Shown: positions 1-9,037 of the stretch, in pieces
Position numbering within the stretch: position 1 is the stretch's first letter
Layout: each line of letters begins with the position of its first letter
Source: JBFWWP01 sp050246115
GTDB taxonomy: Bacteria > Planctomycetota > UBA8108 > UBA1146 > JAJFFE01
Direction: 5' to 3'
Length of the DNA: 40,126 bases
Assembly: GCA_050246115.1 (NCBI GenBank)
Contig: JBFWWP010000043.1
Coordinates: 1-40,126, forward strand
The notes under the pieces: generated by a model
Database searches by the model: none
What the model saw: only the letters and a program-made list of their open reading frames with translations
Told to the model about the DNA's origin: nothing
Program-made: the position numbers and the translations under genes

Positions 1-845
1 CGTTCGACCATGATGAAGTGGCCCACGTCCGAGAGCACGCGATAGTCGAGCTTCGGGATGAGCTCCCTCACGTAGTCCTCGTACTCGGGGCTCCACGCCG
101 GTTGGTGGGCGTTGATCATCAAGACGGGGATCGTGATGGGATCTCTGCCCCAGATCGTCGGGTCTACTGCTGCACGAAAGCCACCTAGGACGGCACTCTG
201 CGATTGACTCGCTGCGATTTCTGCGATGCGAGCACGATCCGCTTGCGCGAGGTGCGGGGCAGGCATGCTGGCGACGAACTGCGCCACCGTCGCGGCGAAC
301 TCGGGTGCCTCGAAGGCCTGCTCGATTGGGGATACTTGCTCCGCAGGAACCATGAGCTCGAGTGGGCCGTCGATGAGCACCAAACGTGCACACCGGTGGG
401 GATACTTGCGGTAGAACTGACGGACCGCAGGAACGCCGTTCGAATGGCCAATGAGGACGGCCTGGTCAACTCCCTCTGCATCCAGGACCGCGGCGATGCC
501 GTCGGCGAACAGACTCATGTCGTAAGGCCTCGCGGGCGGCGCGCTTTGGCCGTGGCCTGGAAGGTCGATTGCCATCACGCAGTGGCTCTGCGACAGAGCT
601 GGAACGTTCTTCCACCACACGCGCTCGTCACAGGCCCACCCGTGGACCAGCACTAGCACGGGGCCGCTCCGCCCAGTCACCGAGTAGTGGACCTTGCGCC
701 CGTCCAAGAGTGCGAACTTCGGACCCTCGCTGCGTAGGTTCACGGGGACCTCCGCGCATGCGCCCAGCGCGAGGGCCAGTCCGAGCCGGAGCCCGCATGC
801 CGCCAGGAAGCGCGGACGATCACCCACTCTCGACTTCGGGAACAC
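1..845 (-). CDS. Alpha/beta hydrolase lipoprotein, C-terminus cut by window edge
   Basis: Read from the reverse strand, the frame is open from 845 to the left edge (281 codons, no stop). It has a short basic N-terminus, a hydrophobic stretch and a lipobox (LGAC), so it should be a lipid-anchored envelope protein. The alpha/beta hydrolase core follows: an HGW oxyanion-hole motif, DLPGHGQS, the nucleophile elbow GHSNG with Ser135, and a late GHFIMVE motif whose His276 would complete the triad. The GTG start at 845 is chosen because GGAGG lies 5 nt upstream (851-855); a second GTG at 825-827 is possible but has only a weak, adjacent GAGAG. The substrate cannot be told; the family includes esterases, haloperoxidases and C-C hydrolases. 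The gene runs away from the large secreted protein gene upstream and shares its strand. Confidence 0.85.
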   Translation of the reverse strand, partial: MFPKSRVGDRPRFLAACGLRLGLALALGACAEVPVNLRSEGPKFALLDGRKVHYSVTGRSGPVLVLVHGWACDERVWWKNVPALSQSHCVMAIDLPGHGQSAPPARPYDMSLFADGIAAVLDAEGVDQAVLIGHSNGVPAVRQFYRKYPHRCARLVLIDGPLELMVPAEQVSPIEQAFEAPEFAATVAQFVASMPAPHLAQADRARIAEIAASQSQSAVLGGFRAAVDPTIWGRDPITIPVLMINAHQPAWSPEYEDYVRELIPKLDYRVLSDVGHFIMVE

Positions 846-850
846 CTTCG

Positions 851-855
851 CCTCC
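851..855 (-). promoter_or_regulatory. Shine-Dalgarno site GGAGG for the hydrolase lipoprotein
   Basis: GGAGG on the minus strand, 5 nt before a GTG codon at 845. It decides the start in favour of GTG-845 over the GTG at 825-827. Confidence 0.55.
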
Positions 856-933
856 ACGATCTCGTTGGCCTCACTCGAGCCGAGCACGCAACGCCAGCCT
901 GGGTCGGCGCCATCCGGGACCGACGCGGCGATC

Positions 934-3900
934 CTACGGACAGGCCGTCGACGGGTACACGCACTCCGCCAGACCATCGGACGTCGGGTCTGCCCCACAG
1001 GTCGTGCCGGGGGCGGGTGGAGGTGCAGCGGACAAGAACAGATAACCGAGCAGACCCACGACGTCGGCCACGTCAGGGCCACCGTCGTCGTCGAAGTCGG
1101 CTGCGTCGAGGCACGGCGGCGTTGCCCCACCGAGGAACAGATACGACAGCAGGGCGATCGGGTCTCCGAGCTGGAGCGCCCCGTTGCGATCGACGTCGCC
1201 ACGGCGAAACGCGTCTTCGTTCGTGATCTGCAGGGCGGTGAGATAGCGCCCGACTACGTTGGGGAGCGAGTGGCTGTAACCTCCCAACTCGAACGACTGC
1301 GCGATGACCGGCGCGAAGGTGCTTGCATAGAAGGTCGCAACGCCGTAGCCGCCCGCAGAAGCGGTCCACGCGATCGCCGCTCGAGATCCGCCGGCGTCGA
1401 TTCCGAATCCGGCGGTCGTGCCCGTAGCCCGCAGCCGATCGGTCTGCTCATTGCCGACACGGTCATGGAAGTAGCCGCCCTGCAGCCCGGCGAGATCGAG
1501 CCCGAGCCCGGTGTCGGCCCCGGTCACGTGCGTCAGTGAGTTGTCCCCACGCGCGGCGGTGCCGTTCTCGACGCCATCGTAAGCCGCGAACGCGGTCGGT
1601 GCGTCGAACCCCCAAACGTCGTTACCCTCGATGTAGATCGGCAACGGAGGTCGCTCTGGGGTGCCATCGAGACCGGAGTCCCCGGTGTGAAGCTCGGCGA
1701 GCAAGACACCATCGGCAGGGGTCAACACATAGTTGTGGGGGAACGTCCCGAGCATCAACCAGAGACGCTGCGGCGCATTGCCGAACGACGCGAGAGTCGC
1801 GGCATCGAAGTGATCCACGACGGCCGCCGAGCGACCCAGGTCGGACAACGCTTGCTCGAGCGCGAACACGCTATCCACGCGCCCGAGGGGACTCTCGCCG
1901 CGGAAGATCACGTCCGTGACTCCGGCAGCGACGCGACAAGCACCGGACGGATGCCCGCAGCCCGCCAGGACACCAACGACCGAGTAGTCATGACGACCGA
2001 GCGGCAACGGTTCCTGAAAGAAGGTCGCGGCTCCTCCGAGGATCGCCACGGAGAGTCCGTCGCGAAGCACTTCGACGTGATCGTAGACGGCGCGGTTCTG
2101 CCACGTCAGTTCCACCATGCCCGCCACGTTCGTGCACGTCAGGTCCGTCGGTTCGGGAGTCGGGCAAGTACCATCGAGGCGCAGACACCAGCCGGCCAGG
2201 CTTCCGGGGAGAGGGAAGGTCGGTGTGACGCGCAGCTGCCAAGCGCCGGCGGCGGGCTCGCCCTGGAACTCGGCCAGAGCATCCGCGAGCGGGCCCGAGC
2301 CGTCCCCGGCCGGCTGCATCCGGCACTGACAACCATGCGTCGTGGCACCGGCGGCAACGCCGTGATCGGAGTACGTCAACTGCAGGCGCGTCCCGGCTCC
2401 CGCGAGGTCGTGCAACCGCACCACGGTCCCGGTTGGAGACTCGACATCGATGACCACCAACGACAAAGCCAAGTAGCGTACCGCGACGTCGATCTCGAGC
2501 TCGGCGACTTCGGTGTCACCGCCGACGGTGAGGGTGTCCGTAACGTTGGGTTGGAAGTTGTCGATCCCTTGACTGGCAAGCGAGCACACTTCGAAGTCGA
2601 AGTCGATCGCCGGCACCACCGGCACGAGACAGCAAGTCACCGCTGTCAGCACGCCCTGCAGGTCGCCCCGAACGCATACTTCGACGACACTTCCCACACC
2701 CAACAGCGGCGTCTGGTACGTCGTGGCGCTCCCGGGGAGTATGGCGGTCGCGTTGCCGTCGATCGACACGTGGATGGCATCGAACACGCGCGGGTTCACC
2801 CACTCGACGGTCGCTACCCCGCTCCCCGGCGCCGACTGACACGTCAGCGCGAGCGGCGGCTCGATGTCGACCAACACGGAAACACAGGTGGCGGGCCCGA
2901 AGTAGCCCCCGACCTCGGGACGCACGCAAACCGTGTAAGTACCGGCAAAGGACACCGGTGGGAGCGTGTGTGAGGTCGCCGAGCCTTGCACGAAAGCAAC
3001 CGGCGCGCCCGCGAGCAGGATCTCGATGCCGTCGTAGGGCACGGGGTTCGACCAGGCCACGTGAATCGTCCCGGTCGGCGTCCCCGCGATGGCTTGGAGG
3101 GCGGCAACGGGGAACGGCGGCGACTCGGCGAAGAACTCGAGACACCACTCGTCGAGTTCGGCAACGAGGCTGGGGTCGTCCTCCGCCACGCGCAACTCCC
3201 AGAGCCCCGACGGCACCTCGCCGACGAAGTCGACCAGACCCCCGGGGCCGTCGGGGCGCTCGAAGCAGCGGCAGTCGCGCGCGTCCGGCGTGACGATCCC
3301 GAGGTCCCAGAAAGTCAGATCGAGGTCCGGCGTGGCGACGAGGTTCACGTCGTGCAAGACGACTTCGGTCCCTTGCGGTGAACGCAGGGACACCAGGACA
3401 TCGCGCGGCTCGTCGTGCGCGAGCCGCAGCGGAACCCGTACGTCGCCGATCACGGGCGCAACGCCCACCGCCAAGGTCGCCACCGCGACTTGGTCGTCGA
3501 CCACGATCGGCGTCGAATCACAGACCGAGACACTCGGCGAGCCCGGCGCCACCCAGCCACAGGCTTCGCGACAAACGACTTCACCGCCGACGGTCGCACG
3601 CACGCAAACGAAGTGGGACAGCGCGTCGCTGGCGAACAGGGAATGAGACGTAGCCGTGCCGGGGAGCGTCACCACCGGGCTACCATCGACCAGCACTTCG
3701 ATCTGATCGTAGGCGTCGGTGTTCGTCCACGAGAGTTCGTAGCTCGCGAGCATCCAGTGCCACTGGAAGTCGCGTGGGCCGAACGGCAGCGGCGCCTGCG
3801 GGCTGTCGAAGAACCGCAAGCACCAGGACGCGAGTTGCCCACTGCCCCCGGGGTAAACGACGTCGCGCACGACCAATGTCCACAATCCCCCCCACGACGT

Positions 3901-4353
3901 CGAAGCCGCCGCCGCCATGGAGTCTTCGAGGGGGCCCGCGCCATCACCCGCAGGACGCATCGGACAGTCACTGTTGTACGGCAGGCTCCCGTTCGGGAGC
4001 CCTCGATCGCTGTAGCGCAGGATCACGTCGTCGTCGAACAGTCCCAACGTCTGGCGATCATGCAGTCGCAGGGTCGTACCGTCGGGGGCCAGGAGATCGA
4101 CCTCGAGTTGGCCGATGGCGGAGTGCTGCACGTCGACCGACACCTCGAGCTCCGCGAGCGGGCCACCCGGCGGCGCGAGCAACACAGCGACAGCAGCTTG
4201 GGGCTGCCCGGCGGTCCCGAAGAAGTACAGCGGTTGCCCGCACACTTCGAGCGTCGGCGGTGCTGACGACTGGGCCTGGGCCGTCGCGCCCCCGAACGCC
4301 AGCCAACCGAGCGCAGCGAGCCCCATCACGAGCCTGTAGCGGAATCTTCGCAC
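934..4353 (-). CDS. Large secreted protein with three P-domain-like and four Fn3-like modules and a dockerin-like tail
   Basis: 1139 residues. GTG start at 4353 (GGAG 5 nt upstream), followed at once by a signal peptide (cleavage near residue 27, AQA-QSS). The open frame continues further upstream but has no signal sequence or ribosome site there. Three copies of a P-domain-like (proprotein convertase) module lie near residues 35-180, 273-410 and 586-725, each with a LxSPxGTxxxLHD-type strand, a PAGDGxGPL or equivalent segment, and WxLxVxD....GxLxxWCLxF. Fn3-like repeats follow each (about 185-265, 414-500, 503-585, 733-810), with recurring TW.N...YD.IEVL.DG and PG.AT motifs. Residues about 812-1048 form an unrecognised domain. 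The tail (about 1049-1139) has two Ca-loop repeats (FRRGDVDRNG and DAADFDDDGG) and ends in STACP. P domains normally follow a subtilisin or other protease; no protease domain is present. Probably an adhesive or matrix protein; role unknown. Confidence 0.85.
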   Translation of the reverse strand: MRRFRYRLVMGLAALGWLAFGGATAQAQSSAPPTLEVCGQPLYFFGTAGQPQAAVAVLLAPPGGPLAELEVSVDVQHSAIGQLEVDLLAPDGTTLRLHDRQTLGLFDDDVILRYSDRGLPNGSLPYNSDCPMRPAGDGAGPLEDSMAAAASTSWGGLWTLVVRDVVYPGGSGQLASWCLRFFDSPQAPLPFGPRDFQWHWMLASYELSWTNTDAYDQIEVLVDGSPVVTLPGTATSHSLFASDALSHFVCVRATVGGEVVCREACGWVAPGSPSVSVCDSTPIVVDDQVAVATLAVGVAPVIGDVRVPLRLAHDEPRDVLVSLRSPQGTEVVLHDVNLVATPDLDLTFWDLGIVTPDARDCRCFERPDGPGGLVDFVGEVPSGLWELRVAEDDPSLVAELDEWCLEFFAESPPFPVAALQAIAGTPTGTIHVAWSNPVPYDGIEILLAGAPVAFVQGSATSHTLPPVSFAGTYTVCVRPEVGGYFGPATCVSVLVDIEPPLALTCQSAPGSGVATVEWVNPRVFDAIHVSIDGNATAILPGSATTYQTPLLGVGSVVEVCVRGDLQGVLTAVTCCLVPVVPAIDFDFEVCSLASQGIDNFQPNVTDTLTVGGDTEVAELEIDVAVRYLALSLVVIDVESPTGTVVRLHDLAGAGTRLQLTYSDHGVAAGATTHGCQCRMQPAGDGSGPLADALAEFQGEPAAGAWQLRVTPTFPLPGSLAGWCLRLDGTCPTPEPTDLTCTNVAGMVELTWQNRAVYDHVEVLRDGLSVAILGGAATFFQEPLPLGRHDYSVVGVLAGCGHPSGACRVAAGVTDVIFRGESPLGRVDSVFALEQALSDLGRSAAVVDHFDAATLASFGNAPQRLWLMLGTFPHNYVLTPADGVLLAELHTGDSGLDGTPERPPLPIYIEGNDVWGFDAPTAFAAYDGVENGTAARGDNSLTHVTGADTGLGLDLAGLQGGYFHDRVGNEQTDRLRATGTTAGFGIDAGGSRAAIAWTASAGGYGVATFYASTFAPVIAQSFELGGYSHSLPNVVGRYLTALQITNEDAFRRGDVDRNGALQLGDPIALLSYLFLGGATPPCLDAADFDDDGGPDVADVVGLLGYLFLSAAPPPAPGTTCGADPTSDGLAECVYPSTACP

Positions 4354-4928
4354 CGTGACTCCGTTCCGTGCCTGCCGCTCTCGTTGGGGGTCGGATCTCA
4401 GGCACCCTATAAGTAGAAAGCATGACTGCTGGACCCGCAAGCAACGCTCGCCAAGCAACGCTCGCCCACACGAGAGATCCCTCCGCGAAGCCAGTGGAGC
4501 CCGGTGCGGACGAGGTGCGGACGATGCCCGGCCGAGGCGCAGCGGCAGGCGATTGCCCTCGGCCTGGATTCCTCGCGGGGCATTCGAAAGGCCCCCTCGT
4601 GGCGGAGTGCGCTTGCGCTGAGTCTGCGGGAACTCCCGGATCACCCCTGGAACTGCGCCGAGGATCGGTTCATAATCCCGACTTCGCTCGCGCCGGACGC
4701 CGGTCGAGAAACCCAGTCGGGGAATCCCGTCGGGGAAGATCCACACGGGAATCCTCGTACCCAGCGTCACTCGGCGAGCTTCAAGGGACCGCGACCTCGG
4801 CCGCGATCGCCCTCCCCATCGTCGCCCACCGCAACCCGTGGGCCTCGCGACTGGGGCGGGTGGCCCGCGCCGAAGTCCGCGACCCGGCTGAGCGACCCGC
4901 ATTCACCCAGAACCAGAGGAACCGAAAC
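4354..4928. other. Intergenic region between divergent genes (secreted protein and Bat operon)
   Basis: 575 bp without a convincing gene. Open frames here are GC-rich extensions of neighbouring genes. It must contain promoters for both directions. The only AT-rich spots are CTATAAGTAG near 4408-4417 and TTCATAATCC near 4669-4678. No strong inverted repeat was seen. Confidence 0.6.
4648..4676 (+). promoter_or_regulatory. Weak candidate promoter for the Bat operon
   Basis: TGGAAC (4648-4653), a 17-nt gap, then CATAAT (4671-4676), which differs from TATAAT at one position. The -35 match is poor. Chosen because it is the best -10-like sequence in an otherwise GC-rich region upstream of the ATPase gene. 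Confidence 0.22.
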
Positions 4929-5915
4929 ATGTCGGCTGGTCAGCTTGCAGACGAGGTAGCTCGTCACTCCCAGCTCGGGAGAAACCTGGTCAACGAGATC
5001 TCCAAAGTGCTGGTCGGACAAGAGACGTTGGTGTCACGTCTCCTGATCGGCTTGCTCACGGGCGGACACATCTTGATCGAGGGGTTGCCGGGCTTGGCCA
5101 AGACCCTCACCGTCCGTTGCCTCGCCGATGCGATCCGGACTGGCTTTTCGCGCATCCAGTTCACACCGGACATGCTGCCCGCGGACGTGATCGGTACCGA
5201 GGTGTTCAACCCGAAGGAAGCGATCTACACGGTCAAGAAGGGCCCGATCTTCTCGAACCTGGTGCTCGCCGATGAGATCAATCGCGCGCCGGCCAAGGTA
5301 CAAGCCGCCCTGCTCGAAGCGATGCAGGAACGACAGGGCACGATCGGCGGCAAGACGTTTCCCCTCGACGACCCGTTCCTGGTACTGGCCACTCAGAACC
5401 CGATCGAGCAAGAGGGAACGTACCCACTCCCCGAGGCGCAGATCGACCGTTTCCTCCTCAAGGTGAACGTGGGCTATCCGAGCAAGGACGACGAGCGCAA
5501 GATCGTCGACCGCATGGCGGGAGCCCAACCGACCCCGCAGGTCAACCCGGTCACCACTCCCGAGGAGATCCGCGCGAGCCGGCAGGTCGTCGACCAGATC
5601 TTCGTCGACGAGAAGGTCCGCAACTACGTGGTCGACCTCGTGCGCGCGACCCGTGACCCGAAGGCCGCCGGGATCACGACACTGGAGGGAATGATCGAAG
5701 TCGGCGCGAGTCCGCGCGCCTCGATCAACCTCATGAAGGTGGCGAAGGCGAACGCGTTCTTGCAGGGCCGCAGCTACGCGACCCCGCACGACGTGAAGTC
5801 CCTGGCGCCCGACGTCCTGCGCCACCGCGTCGTCCTCTCCTATGAGGCGGAGGCGGAGGGCAAGAGTGCGGACGCCGTGATCCAAACCATCCTCGACAGC
5901 GTGCTCGTTCCGTAA
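4929..5915 (+). CDS. moxR: MoxR-family AAA+ ATPase, first gene of the Bat operon
   Basis: 328 residues, the usual length for MoxR ATPases. Walker A is GLPGLAKT at residues 52-59 (Lys58), Walker B is LVLADEINRAP (Asp115, Glu116), and the sensor region reads ATQNPIEQEGTYPLPEAQIDR. These are hallmark MoxR sequences. The ATG at 4929 is preceded by AGAGGA 8 nt upstream; the open frame runs further upstream but lacks a better start. MoxR proteins are thought to act as chaperone-like ATPases that remodel VWA-domain partners, and this one is followed by two VWA genes, which fits. Cytoplasmic. It lies 26 nt before the DUF58 gene and should head a polycistronic transcript reaching 15487. Confidence 0.96.
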   Translation: MSAGQLADEVARHSQLGRNLVNEISKVLVGQETLVSRLLIGLLTGGHILIEGLPGLAKTLTVRCLADAIRTGFSRIQFTPDMLPADVIGTEVFNPKEAIYTVKKGPIFSNLVLADEINRAPAKVQAALLEAMQERQGTIGGKTFPLDDPFLVLATQNPIEQEGTYPLPEAQIDRFLLKVNVGYPSKDDERKIVDRMAGAQPTPQVNPVTTPEEIRASRQVVDQIFVDEKVRNYVVDLVRATRDPKAAGITTLEGMIEVGASPRASINLMKVAKANAFLQGRSYATPHDVKSLAPDVLRHRVVLSYEAEAEGKSADAVIQTILDSVLVP

Positions 5916-5941
5916 CGAGTCTGCACGCAGAGGCCTTGTCC

Positions 5942-6891
<950 letters not shown>

Positions 6892-6895
<4 letters not shown>

Positions 6896-7992
6896 CCCGT
6901 ACATCGACGATCGCTGCGGCCGCACCTAAGCAATCGGCCCGAGCCAGGCGAGCGGTGCTCGTGCTCGTGGCAGCGGCCGCGGTCTGCGCGACGCTCGCGG
7001 CTCCCGCGCAGGCCAAAGAGAGCGTGACCGAGAAAGGGCCCGTGCGCGCGGTGGTACGAGTGACCCCCGAGGAGCCTCGCATCGGTGACGACCTCACGCT
7101 GGTGATCGAAGTGACCGCCGAACCGGGGGTCGAGTTGATCCTGCCGGCCTATGGCGAGGCGATCGACCGCTTCGAAGTCGTCGGCTACTTCGATCGCGAG
7201 CGCCTCGACGATCAGGGCCGCACCGTGATGACCCAAGAGTACACCTTGCTCACGTCGATGTCGGGACGTCAGAGCATCCCGGAGATCCTGATCGAGTTCG
7301 TCGATCGCCGTCCGGGCAACAAGCCTCACCCCGACGGTGAAGATGCTTACGAGCTGCTCACCGAGCGACTCGACTTCGAGATCGCAACCGTGTTGCCTCA
7401 GGACGCCGCCCCCGAACTCCGGCCCGCGATCGGCCCGCTCGCGAAGCGGCTGCCGCCGGCCCCGCGGCGCTGGCCATGGTTGCTCGCGGGCTTGGTGGTC
7501 GTGATCGCGCTGTCGCCGCTCGCCATCAAGGCGTACCTGCGCGCGCAGCAACGGGCCCGCCGCCGGAGCGCCTTCGACATTGCGCGAGCGCGCCTCGAAC
7601 TTCTCCTCGCGCGCCCGCGAGCCAGTACCGAGTTCGGCCTCGACAGCTTCTACGTCGAGCTCTCCGGGATCGTCCGGCGCTACCTGGAGGACCGCTTCGA
7701 GTTGCGGGCGCCGGAGCTGACGACCGAGGAGTTCCTCGATACGGTCGGCGGTTCTCCCGACCTTTCCGTCGAACACCAGCGCCTGCTCCACGAGTTCTTG
7801 CGCGGCGCGGACCTCGTGAAGTTTGCTCACCACCGCCCGACCGATGAGGCCATAGACGGTTCGGTCGCCACGGTGCGACGCTTCCTCGAAGAGACCCGCG
7901 AGAATGCGCCGCTGATCGAGGTGAACGACGTGAGCGACTCCGTCGGTGATGCGACGCCCGTGGCTCCACGGCAGGGGGCACGTCATGCTTGA
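6892..7992 (+). CDS. BatD/DUF4381-like membrane protein of the Bat operon
   Basis: 366 residues. A basic N-terminus and hydrophobic stretch (about 20-42, ending APAQA) look like a signal peptide. A beta-rich extracytoplasmic domain follows (VRVTPEEPRIGDDLTLVIEV), in the style of the first BatD repeat. A transmembrane helix lies near 187-210 (WPWLLAGLVVVIAL), then a basic, helical cytoplasmic domain (FYVELSGIVRRYLEDRFELRAPELTTEEFLD) typical of DUF4381-like proteins found between DUF58 and BatA genes. Start ATGA overlaps the previous stop; the end overlaps the BatA start by 8 nt. It probably anchors or signals between the cytoplasmic ATPase and periplasmic partners; that role is inference. Confidence 0.88.
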
Positions 7993-9037
7993 TTGGGAGC
8001 TGCGCAATCCGTCGCTGCTGGCACTGGCTCTCGCCGCGCCGCTCGTGTACTGGCTCGCCAGTCGCGCGAGTGCCAGCGTGACCTACTCGGATCTCCGGCT
8101 GTTCGCAGGCACACCGCGCTCCGTGCGCGCGCGTTTGGCCAAGCTGCCGGCGGCGCTCCTCGCGATCGCCGCCGCGGCGCTGGCAGTGGCCGTGGCTGGC
8201 CCGCGGGTCGGGGACGCCAGAACCGTCGTGAGCCGGGAAGGCATCGCGATCGTCATGGTCGTCGACCACTCGGGATCGATGCGAGCGTTGGACTTCGAGC
8301 GCGACGGCCAGCGCGTGGATCGACTCGCGGTGGTCAAGGAGGTCTTTCGCGAGTTCGTCCTCGGCGGCGCTGCCGGCAAGGGACGCACCGATGACCTCAT
8401 CGGGCTCGTCGGTTTCGCGCGCTACGCGGATGGACTGTGTCCGCTGACCCTCGATCACGGCAGCCTCGTGCAGATTCTCGAGGACCTCGAGATCGCAAAG
8501 GGCGGCGACGACGGCACCGCCGTCGGCGAGGGGCTCGGGCTCGCCGTCGAGCGGCTGCGGCGGCGCGAGGACATCCAGAAGGTCGCGATCCTGCTGACCG
8601 ACGGCGTCTCGAACGCGGGGGACCTCGACCCGTTGGAAGCCGCGGAGCTCGCCGTCGCCCACGACATCAAGGTCTACTGCATCGGCATCGGCTCCACGGG
8701 CTTTGCGACCTTTCCGGAGATCGACCGCACGACCGGCGACGTCGTGGTCGACGCGCAAGGCCGGCCGCTGATCCACCCGCGGGCCATGCGAGTCGAGCTC
8801 GATGAGAAAACCCTGAAGGCCATCGCGGACCGGACCGGGGGCCGCTACTACAACGCTCGCTCCACCGAGGCGTTGGCTGAGGTCTACCGGGAGATCGACC
8901 AACTCGAGCGGCGCAAGGTCACCGAGGTCCGCTTCCTCCAGTACGAAGAAAAGTACCCCTGGTTCGTCGGGGCCGCACTGGCGTGCCTGGCCTTCGCCGG
9001 AGCCTTGGGTGGAACCTTTCTCAGGAGGCTGCCATGA
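7985..9037 (+). CDS. batA: BatA-type VWA membrane protein
   Basis: 350 residues. Two N-terminal hydrophobic helices (LLALALAAPLVYWLA, and about 53-75 ALLAIAAAALAVAVAG) precede a VWA domain whose metal site DHSGSM starts at Asp94; LLTDGVSNAG supplies the later MIDAS aspartate. A C-terminal helix (WFVGAALACLAFAGALGGTF) finishes the protein. This layout is standard for BatA. The ATG at 7985 is chosen because AGGGGG lies 6 nt upstream (7973-7978) and the hydrophobic region follows directly; an in-frame GTG at 7946 lacks such support. Stop and next start share ATGA (9034-9037). Confidence 0.94.
   Translation: MLDWELRNPSLLALALAAPLVYWLASRASASVTYSDLRLFAGTPRSVRARLAKLPAALLAIAAAALAVAVAGPRVGDARTVVSREGIAIVMVVDHSGSMRALDFERDGQRVDRLAVVKEVFREFVLGGAAGKGRTDDLIGLVGFARYADGLCPLTLDHGSLVQILEDLEIAKGGDDGTAVGEGLGLAVERLRRREDIQKVAILLTDGVSNAGDLDPLEAAELAVAHDIKVYCIGIGSTGFATFPEIDRTTGDVVVDAQGRPLIHPRAMRVELDEKTLKAIADRTGGRYYNARSTEALAEVYREIDQLERRKVTEVRFLQYEEKYPWFVGAALACLAFAGALGGTFLRRLP

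Noticed and set aside
1687..2973. Long plus-strand frame opposite the large secreted protein
   Set aside because: Antisense shadow with no domain or start signal.
4422..4928. Upstream extension of the MoxR ATPase
   Set aside because: The frame is open, but the family length, ribosome site and known start support ATG-4929.
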